Source: Stappia indica
GTDB taxonomy: Bacteria; Pseudomonadota; Alphaproteobacteria; Rhizobiales; Stappiaceae
Direction: 5' to 3'
Length of the DNA stretch: 64,000 nt
Assembly: GCF_001696535.1 (NCBI RefSeq)
Contig: NZ_MBQE01000003.1
Span: forward strand, 186,001 to 250,000
Positions 36,060 through 44,561 of this stretch are shown here, in pieces (position 1 is the first letter of the stretch; the number at the start of each line of letters is the position of its first letter). The translations under genes and the position numbers were made by a program. The notes under the pieces were generated by a model. That model had not been told where the DNA came from and did no database searches. It worked only from the letters and a program-made list of their open reading frames with translations.

Positions 36060-37214
36060 CTACTGGTCGCGCAGCGCCTCGCGGGCGATGATCAGCCGCT
36101 GGATCTCCGAGGTGCCCTCGTAGATCGTGGTGATGCGTGCATCGCGCGCCAGCCGCTCCAGCGGATATTCGCGGATGTAGCCGGCCCCGCCATGCAGCTG
36201 CAGCGCCGCATAGGTGGCGCGTTGGGCGGCTTCCGAGGCGAAGAGCTTGGCCATCGAGGCCTGGCGGGAGAAAGGCTTGCCCTCGTCCTTCAGCGCGGCG
36301 GCCTGCAGGATCAACAGCCGTGCCGCCTCCAGCTCGGTCTCCCGGTCGGCGATCATCCACTGCACGCCCTGCATGTCGGAGATCGCCTTGCCGAACTGCC
36401 GGCGCTCCTTCACATAGGCTTTGGCCCGATCCATCGCCGCCCGGGCGATGCCCAGCGACAGGGCGGCGATGCCGATGCGCCCGCCCGCCAGCTCGCCGAC
36501 GGCAATGCGGAAGCCGTCGTTCTCGCGGCCCAGCAGCGCGCTCGCCGGCACCCGGCAATTCTCGAAATGCACCTCGTTGGTCGCCGAGCCGGTCTGCCCC
36601 ATCTTCTTCTCGGCCTTGCCGATGACGAGGCCCGGCGTGCCGGCTTCCACCAGGAAGCAGCTGATGCCCTTGCCCTTCGGGGCATCCTTGTCGGTGACGG
36701 CCCACACCACGAAGACGCCGGCATATTCGGCGGAGGTGATGTAGAGCTTGGAGCCGTTCAGCACGTAGTCGTCGCCGTCGCGCTCGGCGCGCGTGCGCAT
36801 GGAGGCCGGGTCCGAGCCCGCGCCCGTTTCCGTCAGGCAGAAGGCACCGGCGGAGTAGGTGCCGTCGGTCAGCAGCGGCAGGTAGCGCGCGCGCTGCTCG
36901 TCGTTGCCCACCGCCTGGATGACTTCCGCCACCATGTTGGAGACCGAGACGGTGACGCCGGTGGAGGCGCAGGCCTTGCCGATCTCCTCGACCGCGATGG
37001 CGAAGGCGACGCTGCCCGCGCCCGTGCCGCCATGGTCGGGCGAGATGTTGAGGCCCATGAAGCCGTTTTCGGCAAGCAGCTTCAGATTGGCGAGAAAGGC
37101 TTCCCGGCCGCCGCCCTGGTCCAGTTCCTCGGCCAGCGGAGCGATCTTGTTCTCGGCGAGCTTTCGCGCCGTGTCCTGGATGAGATACTCTTCCTCGCTC
37201 AACGAAAACTGCAT
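36060..37214 (-). CDS. Acyl-CoA dehydrogenase
   Basis: 384 residues of the FAD-dependent acyl-CoA dehydrogenase family. FAD and substrate segments are AFCLTETGAGSDPASMRT (about 130) and YITSAEYAGVFVVWAVTDK; the C-terminal part contains RRQFGKAISDMQGVQWMIAD, QLHGGAGYIREYP and the catalytic glutamate in TTIYEGTSEIQR (about 367). It oxidises an acyl-CoA to the 2-enoyl-CoA and passes electrons to ETF. A short- or branched-chain substrate is likely, but not provable. ATG at 37214 has GGGAGGAA; in-frame starts further up would add a hydrophobic extension overlapping dctB. Confidence 0.94.
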   Translation of the reverse strand: MQFSLSEEEYLIQDTARKLAENKIAPLAEELDQGGGREAFLANLKLLAENGFMGLNISPDHGGTGAGSVAFAIAVEEIGKACASTGVTVSVSNMVAEVIQAVGNDEQRARYLPLLTDGTYSAGAFCLTETGAGSDPASMRTRAERDGDDYVLNGSKLYITSAEYAGVFVVWAVTDKDAPKGKGISCFLVEAGTPGLVIGKAEKKMGQTGSATNEVHFENCRVPASALLGRENDGFRIAVGELAGGRIGIAALSLGIARAAMDRAKAYVKERRQFGKAISDMQGVQWMIADRETELEAARLLILQAAALKDEGKPFSRQASMAKLFASEAAQRATYAALQLHGGAGYIREYPLERLARDARITTIYEGTSEIQRLIIAREALRDQ

Positions 37215-37276
37215 CGGCGTTCCTCCCAGAACAATGATGTCGCCAAAGGGTTGGATCAGGACCGCAAGAACCGGCC

Positions 37277-39211
37277 ATGACAGGTGCAAAGACATACGGC
37301 CCGGCGGCCCCGCTGTCCACGGTCGAGGAGACGTCGGACGGCGCGCTCAGGTTGCAGGAGCGCTCGCGCCACATCCCGGGCCGGCTCGGTCTGCGGCTGC
37401 CGGCGCAGGTCCGCCGCGTCCTGCTGTTCCTGCCGCCGGTGCTGGTGCTGCTGCTCGCCGTCTTCGCCGCCGACTGGGCGGAGGTGCAGTCGGGCCTGCG
37501 CAGCGATGCGGTGGCGCGCGAGCGCCTGACGCTTTACCGCGAGACCATTCTGCGCGAGCTCGAGAAGCATCGCTACCTTCCCTATATCGTCGCGCGCGAT
37601 CCGCGCGCCGTCGGCGTGCTGTCGGACCCATCCACCGCGCCCATGGCCAACCGCTTCCTCAAGGATCTGGCGGCAACCACCGGCGCGGACGCGCTCTATG
37701 TGATGAATGCGGACGGGCTGACCGTCGCGGCCAGCAATTTCGACACGGCCGGCTCCTTCGTCGGTATGAACTACTCGTTCCGCCCCTATTTCCACGAGGC
37801 GAAGGACGGCGGGGAAGGGCGCTTCTTCGCGGTCGGCGCCACCACCGGCGAGCCCGGCTTCTTCTTCGCCCGCTCCACGCCGGCCGGCGCGCCGGTGCAG
37901 GGCGTGGTGGTGGTCAAGGTCGACATGGAGCGACTGGAGAACAACTGGCTCGATGCCGGCGAGACGGTGATGGTCACCGACGTGCACGGCGTCGTCTTTC
38001 TCGGCACCCGCGACGACTGGCGTTATTCCTCCATCGCCCCGCTGGACGACATGGTCGTCGCCGCCATCCGCTCCGATAGGCAATACGGCAATGCCCGCCT
38101 CGCCAGCCTGCAGCAGGGGCCGCTGGCGCAAACGCGTCTCGTCATCGGCGGCACCGCCTGGCGCCAGTCGCGGCTCCGCGTCGGCATGCTCGACTGGACC
38201 ATCCACTACCTCACGCCAATGAGCGAGGTGCGGGCACCGCGCGGCGTCGTGTGGGCCGGCGCCTTCGCGCTCATCCTGCTTTATGCCATCTGGCTGCTGG
38301 TGCTGCGCAGCCGCCGGCTCGGGCGCGTCACCGCCGGCCTGCGGCAGGACGCGGCGACCTTGCGCGATCTCAACCGCCGCCTCGTCGACGAGATCGAGGA
38401 GCGGCGCCGGGTCGAGCGGGAGCTGCGCGAAACCCAGGCCGATCTTGCCCGCGCCGGACGCCTTGCCGCCGTCGGCGAAATGTCGGCAGCCGTCGCCCAT
38501 GAGCTCAACCAGCCGCTCGCCGCGCTGGGCATGTTCGTCTCCGGTGCCCGGCTCTACCAGCAGCGCGGCGAGACCGCCGCGGTGACGGAGAACCTCGACG
38601 AGATCGACGCTTTGCGCCACCGCATGGCGACGCTCACCCAGGAGCTGAAGCGCTTCGCCCGGCCCGGCGAATCGCGCATCGAGACGGTGGACCTGCGCGA
38701 TTGCCTGAAGACCAGCGCCAAGCTGGTGCGCCCGCGCATCGAGGAGAGCGGCGTCGCCCTGCAGCTGCACTTGCCCTCGCAGCCGATGACCGCCAACACC
38801 GCGCCGCTGCGTGTCGAGCAGGTGCTGGTCAACCTGCTGCGCAACGCCATCGACGCCTGCCAGGGCGTGGAGGCGCCTGTCGTCGAGGCCCGCGCGCGGA
38901 TCGAGGAGGGGCGTGCCGTGATCGAGATCCTCGACAATGGCGAGGGCATCCCCGAGCCGCTGCGCGAGCGCATCTTCCAGCCCTTCTTCACCACCAAGCC
39001 GGCGGCGACCGGGCTCGGCCTCGGGCTTGCGATCTCGGCGCGGATCGTGGAAGACCTCGGCGGCGCCCTGAAGACGCGGGCGCGCCGCACGTCCGACGGC
39101 GCCTGTTTCATCCTCTCCCTGCCGCTGGCGGGGGAGCGGGACGACGCCCATCGTGGCGGGGAGGCGGCACGCTCGCCCTCGCACCAGCTAGACGGGGTCG
39201 GCGCGGAGTGA
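37277..39211 (+). CDS. dctB: C4-dicarboxylate sensor histidine kinase DctB
   Basis: 644 residues: cytoplasmic start, membrane helix about 48-65 (VLLFLPPVLVLLLAVFAADWA), periplasmic double-Cache sensor (about 66-320; LPYIVARDP, SNFDTAGSFVGMNYSFRPYF are DctB hallmarks), second helix about 325-345, a coiled-coil linker, phospho-His in AAVAHELNQPLAALGMF (about 415) and HATPase_c (NLLRNAIDAC, DNGEGIP, TGLGLGLAIS). It senses succinate/fumarate/malate and phosphorylates DctD. ATG at 37277 lies 63 bases from the divergent acyl-CoA dehydrogenase start. DctD follows after 37 bases. Confidence 0.95.
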   Translation: MTGAKTYGPAAPLSTVEETSDGALRLQERSRHIPGRLGLRLPAQVRRVLLFLPPVLVLLLAVFAADWAEVQSGLRSDAVARERLTLYRETILRELEKHRYLPYIVARDPRAVGVLSDPSTAPMANRFLKDLAATTGADALYVMNADGLTVAASNFDTAGSFVGMNYSFRPYFHEAKDGGEGRFFAVGATTGEPGFFFARSTPAGAPVQGVVVVKVDMERLENNWLDAGETVMVTDVHGVVFLGTRDDWRYSSIAPLDDMVVAAIRSDRQYGNARLASLQQGPLAQTRLVIGGTAWRQSRLRVGMLDWTIHYLTPMSEVRAPRGVVWAGAFALILLYAIWLLVLRSRRLGRVTAGLRQDAATLRDLNRRLVDEIEERRRVERELRETQADLARAGRLAAVGEMSAAVAHELNQPLAALGMFVSGARLYQQRGETAAVTENLDEIDALRHRMATLTQELKRFARPGESRIETVDLRDCLKTSAKLVRPRIEESGVALQLHLPSQPMTANTAPLRVEQVLVNLLRNAIDACQGVEAPVVEARARIEEGRAVIEILDNGEGIPEPLRERIFQPFFTTKPAATGLGLGLAISARIVEDLGGALKTRARRTSDGACFILSLPLAGERDDAHRGGEAARSPSHQLDGVGAE

Positions 39212-39248
39212 GGGCGGCGGGCGCACGAGGCGTGGGGAGCAGGGCAGC

Positions 39249-40658
39249 ATGACCATCGACAGCGATCGCCACGCCGCGGCGGCCAAGCGAACGCCGGTGC
39301 TCGTCGTCGACGACGATCCGTCGATGCGCGCGGGCCTGCGCCAGTGGATGCGGCTGGCCGACTTCGACCCCGTGGAGGCGGTGGATGCGGAGACAGCGCT
39401 CTCGAACCTTGCCGCCGACTTTCCCGGCTGTGTCATCTCCGACGTGCTGTTGCCCGGCGCCAGCGGTCTGGAGCTGCTGCGGCGGGTCAAGCAGATCGAC
39501 CCGGACCTGCCGGTGATCCTGATGACCGGCCACGGCGACGTGCCGATGGCGGTGGAGGCGATGCGCCAGGGCGCCGCCGACTTCATCGAAAAGCCCTTCG
39601 ATCCGGACATGCTGGCGGCGATGGTCCGCCGCGCCACCGGTCATCGCCGGCTGGTGCTGGAGAACCGCGCGCTCAGCCGCCGGCTCAGCGACATGAGCGG
39701 CCTGTCGGCCCGCCTCATCGGCGAATCCGCCGCCATGGTCCGCCTGCGCGAGCAGATCGGCCATTTCGCCCGCACCGACGCTTCGGTGATGATCATCGGC
39801 GAGACCGGCACCGGCAAGGAGGTGGTGGCGCGCGCCCTGCACGACCTGTCGCCGCGCGCCGATGCGCCCTTCGTCGCGCTCAACTGCGCGGCTCTCCCCG
39901 AGACCATGGTCGAGGCGGAGCTTTTCGGCCATGAGGCCGGTGCCTTCACCGGCGCCGACCGCAGCCGGGTGGGGCGGATCGAGCAAGCCGACCGCGGCGT
40001 GCTGTTCCTCGACGAAGTGCCCTCCATGCCGCTCGCCCTGCAGCCCAAGCTCCTGCGCGTGCTGCAGGAGCGCGAGGTCGACCGCATCGGCGGCCGCTCG
40101 GCTGTGCCCGTCGACATCCGCATCATCAGTGCGGCCAATGTCGACCCGCGCCAGGCGGTGGCGGAAAACCTGATGCGGCAGGATCTCGTCTACCGGCTCA
40201 ACGCGGTGGAGATCCGCATCCCGCCGCTGCGCGAGCGCGGTGGCGACATCCGCCTGATCTTCGACAGTTTCGTCAACCGCTTCATGGCCGAATACGGCAT
40301 CGACGGCGTCGCCCTGTCGCCCGACGATGCCGGTTTTCTGGCGGCGCACGAGTGGCCGGGCAATGTCCGCGAGCTGCGCAACGCCGCGGAGCGCTTCGTG
40401 CTCAACACGCCGATGGGCGCGCCCTCGCTGCGCGATCTCGTCACCGGCGCGGCCCCCGGCACGGAAGGGGCGCCGCGCGGCCGCCTGCGCGAGCTGATGG
40501 AGGAGTACGAGCGGCGTGTCATCGTCGATGCGCTGCGCCGCCACGACGGTCGCATCGCGCCGGTTCTGGACGAGCTCGACCTGCCCCGCCGCACCCTCAA
40601 CGAGAAGATGGCGCGCCTCGGCCTCAGCCGCACCGGCGAGGGATCGGGCGAGGCCTGA
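39249..40658 (+). CDS. dctD: Sigma-54-dependent response regulator DctD
   Basis: 469 residues: receiver (about 18-130, acceptor Asp in VISDVLLPGASG, about 64), AAA+ domain (about 155-390) with Walker A GETGTGKE, the sigma-54 contact loop EAGAFTGAD intact, Walker B GVLFLDEV and the R-finger region, then a Fis-type helix-turn-helix (RIAPVLDELDLPRRTLNEKMARLG). Phosphorylated DctD activates the adjacent TRAP operon, whose promoter is a sigma-54 type. ATG at 39249 with GGGGAGCAGGGC upstream. Confidence 0.96.
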   Translation: MTIDSDRHAAAAKRTPVLVVDDDPSMRAGLRQWMRLADFDPVEAVDAETALSNLAADFPGCVISDVLLPGASGLELLRRVKQIDPDLPVILMTGHGDVPMAVEAMRQGAADFIEKPFDPDMLAAMVRRATGHRRLVLENRALSRRLSDMSGLSARLIGESAAMVRLREQIGHFARTDASVMIIGETGTGKEVVARALHDLSPRADAPFVALNCAALPETMVEAELFGHEAGAFTGADRSRVGRIEQADRGVLFLDEVPSMPLALQPKLLRVLQEREVDRIGGRSAVPVDIRIISAANVDPRQAVAENLMRQDLVYRLNAVEIRIPPLRERGGDIRLIFDSFVNRFMAEYGIDGVALSPDDAGFLAAHEWPGNVRELRNAAERFVLNTPMGAPSLRDLVTGAAPGTEGAPRGRLRELMEEYERRVIVDALRRHDGRIAPVLDELDLPRRTLNEKMARLGLSRTGEGSGEA

Positions 40659-40668
40659 TCCTCGTCGT

Positions 40669-40716
40669 CGGCAAGATCTTGCCGATCGTTGGTAACCTTT
40701 CGGCAAGGTTTTGCCG
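40669..40716. promoter_or_regulatory. Paired DctD-site candidates (upstream activating sequences)
   Basis: CGGCAAGATCTTGCCG (40669-40684, perfect palindrome) and CGGCAAGGTTTTGCCG (40701-40716) share CGGCAA-N4-TTGCCG, 32 bases apart centre to centre (three helix turns) and about 115-160 bases before the sigma-54 promoter. This is the usual layout of tandem enhancer sites. Confidence 0.75.
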
Positions 40717-40731
40717 GTCGATGCCGTCAAT

Positions 40732-40754
40732 GTTGCACCGCGCAATGGTGCAAC
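40732..40754. promoter_or_regulatory. Perfect inverted repeat between enhancer and promoter of dctP
   Basis: GTTGCACC (40732-40739) and GGTGCAAC (40747-40754) with a 7-base spacer. It differs from the paired sites above and may bind another protein or IHF-independent repressor; no candidate can be named. Confidence 0.55.
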
Positions 40755-40805
40755 CCGCCTTTTCCCCTCCCGATTCCGGCCCGATATCGCCGTTTGCGGC
40801 CGATC

Positions 40806-40820
40806 TGGCACGCGGCTTGC
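40806..40820 (+). promoter_or_regulatory. Sigma-54 promoter of dctPQM
   Basis: TGGCACG-CGGC-TTGC matches the -24/-12 consensus TGGCACG-N4-TTGC at every position. Start would be near 40832, about 87 bases before the dctP ATG. Confidence 0.9.
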
Positions 40821-40918
40821 CAAGCTTTTCCCAATCGCCTGTCAGGGAGGACGGGCGAGGATAGCGAGATGGCCGCGGCGCAAGGTCGGCGCCCGGCCGA
40901 CATCCTGGGAGGACTGAC

Positions 40919-41929
40919 ATGACCCTTTCCCGCAAGCTCGCCGTGCTCGGCACGACGACGATCCTCGGTCTCGGCTTCGCGACCGAGACGATGGCGCTCG
41001 AGTGGAACGTCTCCGTGTGGGGCAAGCGCCGCGCCTTCACCGAGCATATCGAGAAGCTCGCCGAGCTGGTCAGCGAGAAGACCAACGGCGAATTCACGCT
41101 GAACATCGCCTATGGCGAGGCCCTGTCGAAGTCGCGCGAGAATCTCGACGGCATCTCCATCGGCGCCTTCGAGATGGCGCAGATCTGCGCCGGCTATCAC
41201 GAGGACAAGAACCCGACCCTGACGGTCATCGAGCTGCCGTTCCTCGGCGTGCCGGACCTGCCGACCCAGATCGAGCTGGAAAACACGATCTACCAGCACC
41301 CGGCGGTCGCCAAGGACCTGATGCGCTGGGACGCCAAGCTGCTGATGTCCTCGCCGATGCCGCAGTACAATTTCGTCGGCAAGGGCGATGCGCCGACCAA
41401 GGTGTCGGACTTCGAGGGCATGCGCGTGCGCGCGCTGGGCGGCATCGGCCAGGCCATGACCACCATCGGCGCCGTGCCGACCACCGTGACCGCCTCGGAG
41501 ACTTTCCAGGCCATCGATTCCGGCACGGTCCGCGCGGCGTCCTTCGCCCCGCACGCCCACCTGTCGTTCCGCACCATCGACGCCGGCAACTGGTGGACCA
41601 ACAACCTGAACCCGGGCACCGTCAGCTGCCCGGTCGTCGTCAGCAGCACCGCCTATGACGCTCTTCCGGACAACTTCCGCGAGGCGCTGGACAGCTCCGT
41701 CCAGGGCGCGATGGAGCATTATCTCGCCGAGTACGACAAGGTGTACCAGAAGTGGTACCCGACGCTGGAAGAGATGAAGATCGAGCAGATCGAGTTCCCC
41801 AAGGAGGAGCTGCAGGCCTTCAAGGAGAAGGCCGGCAAGCCGATCTGGGACGCCTGGGTGCAGAAGATGAATGCACAGGGGCTCCCGGGCCAGGAGCTGC
41901 TGGACCTCGCCCTGTCCAAGCTGGACTGA
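40919..41929 (+). CDS. dctP: TRAP C4-dicarboxylate-binding protein DctP
   Basis: 336 residues: signal peptide (TLSRKLAVLGTTTILGLGFATETMA, cut near 26) and a DctP fold. LEWNVSVWGKRRAFTEHIEKLAELV starts the mature protein; the ligand-arginine region is FEGMRVRALGGIGQAM (about 165). It differs somewhat from classical succinate DctP, so other carboxylates remain possible, but dctBD upstream points to C4-dicarboxylates. ATG at 40919 follows GGGAGG. Its transcription is sigma-54/DctD-dependent by sequence. Confidence 0.93.
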   Translation: MTLSRKLAVLGTTTILGLGFATETMALEWNVSVWGKRRAFTEHIEKLAELVSEKTNGEFTLNIAYGEALSKSRENLDGISIGAFEMAQICAGYHEDKNPTLTVIELPFLGVPDLPTQIELENTIYQHPAVAKDLMRWDAKLLMSSPMPQYNFVGKGDAPTKVSDFEGMRVRALGGIGQAMTTIGAVPTTVTASETFQAIDSGTVRAASFAPHAHLSFRTIDAGNWWTNNLNPGTVSCPVVVSSTAYDALPDNFREALDSSVQGAMEHYLAEYDKVYQKWYPTLEEMKIEQIEFPKEELQAFKEKAGKPIWDAWVQKMNAQGLPGQELLDLALSKLD

Positions 41930-42106
41930 CGCGGATAGAGCGGACGGGCGCCGGCTGCCTCGCCGAAGAGGCCGGCCGGCGCCTTTCCTTCGGGCCCCGT
42001 CCGGGACCCGTTTCCCCGATCGCCCCATGGACCCCATGAGCTGGCCCTGCGCCCGCAGCCGAAGGCCGAGCCCTTCCGCCTGCGCACCGGCCGGCCGGAG
42101 CTTGTC

Positions 42107-42751
42107 ATGACATCGCCAACCGCCCACAGCGGCCCGCCCGGCACCTATATCCGCTTCGACGGATGGCTGCGCGTGGTCGAGAACGCCTTCAACATGATCG
42201 CCGCCGTCAGCATCCTTGCCCTGATGCTGCTCGCCGTCGTCCAGATCGTCGGCCGCAACGCCTTCAACTGGCCGGTGCCCGGTTTCATCGACATCACCGA
42301 ACAGGCGATGGCGGTCTTCGCCTTCATGGGCATCGCCTATTGCCAGCGCGTCGGCGGCCATATCCGCATGGAGCTGTTCCTCGGCAAGCTGAGCGGCCGG
42401 GCCATGTGGATCGCCGAGGTGATCGGCATTCTCGGCATCTGGATCGTCGTCGCGGCGCTGATCTACGGCTCCTGGTTCCATTTCGAGCGGTCCTGGACCA
42501 TCGGCGACAGCTCCATCGATATCGGCCTGCCGACCTGGCCGTCGAAGCTGGTCATTCCCGTTGCCCTGTCGCTGCTGTTGCTGCGCCTGACGCTGCAGCT
42601 CTACGGCTACTGGCGCCTGGTGCGCGATCCGTCCGCCGAGCCGGTCGCCGTGCCGGTCCTGGCCGACGTCGAATCCGTTGCCCGTCATGAAATCGAGGAA
42701 GCGCTCGGCGACGACGACGCCTCCGGCAAGGGGCAGGAGACGCCGCGATGA
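42107..42751 (+). CDS. dctQ: TRAP transporter small permease DctQ
   Basis: 214 residues with four membrane segments (about 28-50, 62-80, 105-125, 145-165) and FIDITEQAMAVFAFMGIAYCQRVGGHIRMEL, the typical DctQ stretch. It forms the membrane complex with DctM. ATG at 42107 has CCGGAG. It lies 177 bases after dctP and overlaps dctM by 4 bases. The acidic C-terminal tail (EIEEALGDDDASG) is cytoplasmic. Confidence 0.93.
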   Translation: MTSPTAHSGPPGTYIRFDGWLRVVENAFNMIAAVSILALMLLAVVQIVGRNAFNWPVPGFIDITEQAMAVFAFMGIAYCQRVGGHIRMELFLGKLSGRAMWIAEVIGILGIWIVVAALIYGSWFHFERSWTIGDSSIDIGLPTWPSKLVIPVALSLLLLRLTLQLYGYWRLVRDPSAEPVAVPVLADVESVARHEIEEALGDDDASGKGQETPR

Positions 42752-44115
42752 CCCCGTTCGAAATCGGACTGATCATGACCGGCCTGCTGCTGGTCCTCGT
42801 CGTGCTGGGCATGCGCGTGGCCTTTGCCGCCGCCCTTGTCGGCACGCTCGGCCTCATCGCCATTTTCAGCATGCGCATGGGCTTCGAGCGCGGTGTGGTC
42901 ACCGCCCTCAAGATGGCCGGCACCATCCCGCATTCCAAGTCGGTCACCTATTCGCTCTCGGTGCTGCCGACCTTCATCCTGATCGGCTTTCTCGCCTTCT
43001 ATGCCGGCTTCACCCGGCAGCTGTTCGAGGCGGCCAAGCGCTGGCTCGGCTGGCTGCCCGGCGGCATGGCGGTCGGCACGGTCTTCGCAACGGCCGGCTT
43101 TGCCGCCGTCTCCGGCGCCTCGGTCGCAACGGCTGCGGTCTTCGCCCGCGTCGCGATTCCCGAAATGCTGCAGGTCGGCTATTCCAAGCGCCTGTCGGCG
43201 GCGGTCGTTGCCGCCGGCGGCACGCTCGCCTCGCTGATCCCGCCCTCCGCGATCCTGGTGATCTACGCCATCCTGGTGGAACAGTCGGTCGCCAAGCTGC
43301 TGCTCGCCGGCTTCCTGCCGGGCATCTTCTCGGCGGTCGTCTACATCGCCATCATCATCGGCATGGCCATGTGGAAGGGCGATGCCCCGCCGGTGCGCGG
43401 CTTCACCTGGGGCCAGCGTCTCGCCTCGGTGCCCGGCACCCTGCCGATCGTCGCGGTCGTGGCGATCATCTTCGGCTCGCTCTACTACGGCTATGCCACG
43501 CCGACGGAAGCCGGCGCGCTCGGCGCCTTCGTCGTGCTGGTCTCAGCCTTCGTCAACGGCATGCGCGGCAAGCAGCTGTGGCAGGCCCTGCACGAGACGG
43601 CGAAGCTGACGGTGATGATCTTCACGCTGATCTGGGGCGTGCTGGTCTATGTCCGCTTCCTCGGCTTCGCCGGCCTGCCCGATGCGTTCGAGCAGTTCAT
43701 CGTCTCGCTGCATTTCTCGCCGTGGCTGATCCTCATCGTGATCCTGTGTGCCTATGCGGTGCTCGGCATGTTCATGGACGCCATCGGCATGCTGATCCTC
43801 ACCCTGCCGGTGGTCTATCCGGCGGTGATGGCGCTCAATGGCGGCGAGGGGGTCTCGGCCGCCGACAGCGCCTTCGGCCTGTCGGGAGAAATGTGCGCGA
43901 TCTGGTTCGGCATCCTGGTGGTGAAGATGGCGGAACTCTGCCTGATCACCCCGCCCATCGGGCTGAACTGCTTCGTGGTGGCGGGCGTGCGCGACGACAT
44001 CCCGGTGCAGGAAGTCTTCCGCGGTTGCACGCCGTTCTTCGTTGCCGACATCCTGACCATCGGCGGCCTGGTGGCGTTCCCCGCCATCGTGACCTTCCTG
44101 CCCTCGATCATGTAA
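42748..44115 (+). CDS. dctM: TRAP transporter large permease DctM
   Basis: 455 residues, about twelve membrane segments, DctM family. FATAGFAAVSGASVATAAVFARVAIPEML and LASLIPPSAILVIYAILVEQS are the conserved channel segments and MDAIGMLILTLPVVYPAV the second copy. It moves the substrate with sodium using DctP-bound ligand. Start ATG at 42748 is inside the dctQ stop (ATGA), so translation is coupled. A strong terminator follows 28 bases after the stop. Confidence 0.95.
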   Translation: MTPFEIGLIMTGLLLVLVVLGMRVAFAAALVGTLGLIAIFSMRMGFERGVVTALKMAGTIPHSKSVTYSLSVLPTFILIGFLAFYAGFTRQLFEAAKRWLGWLPGGMAVGTVFATAGFAAVSGASVATAAVFARVAIPEMLQVGYSKRLSAAVVAAGGTLASLIPPSAILVIYAILVEQSVAKLLLAGFLPGIFSAVVYIAIIIGMAMWKGDAPPVRGFTWGQRLASVPGTLPIVAVVAIIFGSLYYGYATPTEAGALGAFVVLVSAFVNGMRGKQLWQALHETAKLTVMIFTLIWGVLVYVRFLGFAGLPDAFEQFIVSLHFSPWLILIVILCAYAVLGMFMDAIGMLILTLPVVYPAVMALNGGEGVSAADSAFGLSGEMCAIWFGILVVKMAELCLITPPIGLNCFVVAGVRDDIPVQEVFRGCTPFFVADILTIGGLVAFPAIVTFLPSIM

Positions 44116-44143
44116 GGGCGGGCATCGGCCCGAAGACAAAAAG

Positions 44144-44172
44144 AAAGGGGCGCCGCCGGGCGCCCCTTTTTG
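44144..44172 (+). terminator. Terminator of dctPQM
   Basis: AAAGGGGCG (44144-44152) pairs with CGCCCCTTT (44161-44169), continuing into a TTTTT run. Confidence 0.92.
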
Positions 44173-44290
44173 TTTGCAGCGCTTCGGCCTCTCTCCTGCG
44201 TCACCCCGGCCAAGCGCAGCGGAGATGCGGGGTCTATTGGTTGCCAGAGCGGTGACGAGAGACACGCCGACGCGCGCCCATGCTCAGCGT

Positions 44291-44332
44291 GTCGTCCCGG
44301 TTTCGGCGAAGCCGAAGACCGGGAACCAGTAA
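44291..44332. repeat. REP-like palindromic element 1
   Basis: GTCGTCCCGG begins a hairpin of CCCGGT-TTCGGC and GCCGAA-G-ACCGGG with loop GAA (44296-44323), ending in AACCAGTAA. The form is typical of dispersed intergenic palindromes. Confidence 0.65.
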
Positions 44333-44407
44333 CCCCAAACGGTTCGAGTCGAGCCGCAGCGTAGCCACCGAAATGTCGGCGGCTGCCTTCGCGCCGTCCC
44401 CCGCCCC

Positions 44408-44442
44408 GCGGATACTGGATGCCTGCTTTCGCAGGCATGACA
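44408..44442. repeat. REP-like palindromic element 2
   Basis: GCGGATACTGGA followed by the hairpin TGCCTGC-TTTC-GCAGGCA (44420-44437) and TGACAG. It is in the opposite sense to element 1 (TACTGG versus CCAGTA). Confidence 0.7.
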
Positions 44443-44561
44443 GCCGAGAGTGGGGTGAGCGCCTCCCGCCTCAAACCTGCCGAGGGTGCCAATGGGTCCC
44501 CGGTCGCGGCTGCGCCTTCTTACCCGGGAAGATGCGTGGAAGGACCGAAGCGCTGCAGCCC

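Larger units (their letters stand above)
44173..44561. other. Non-coding region with REP-like elements
   Basis: 389 bases between the dctM terminator and the convergent xseA stop. No gene is supported. It is made of degenerate short palindromic elements of the GTC-xx-CCCGG...CCGGG-xx-CCAGTA type common between alphaproteobacterial genes; the two clear ones are listed. Another weaker one, with CACCCCGGC and GCGGGGTCTATTGG, spans about 44200-44240. Confidence 0.6.
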
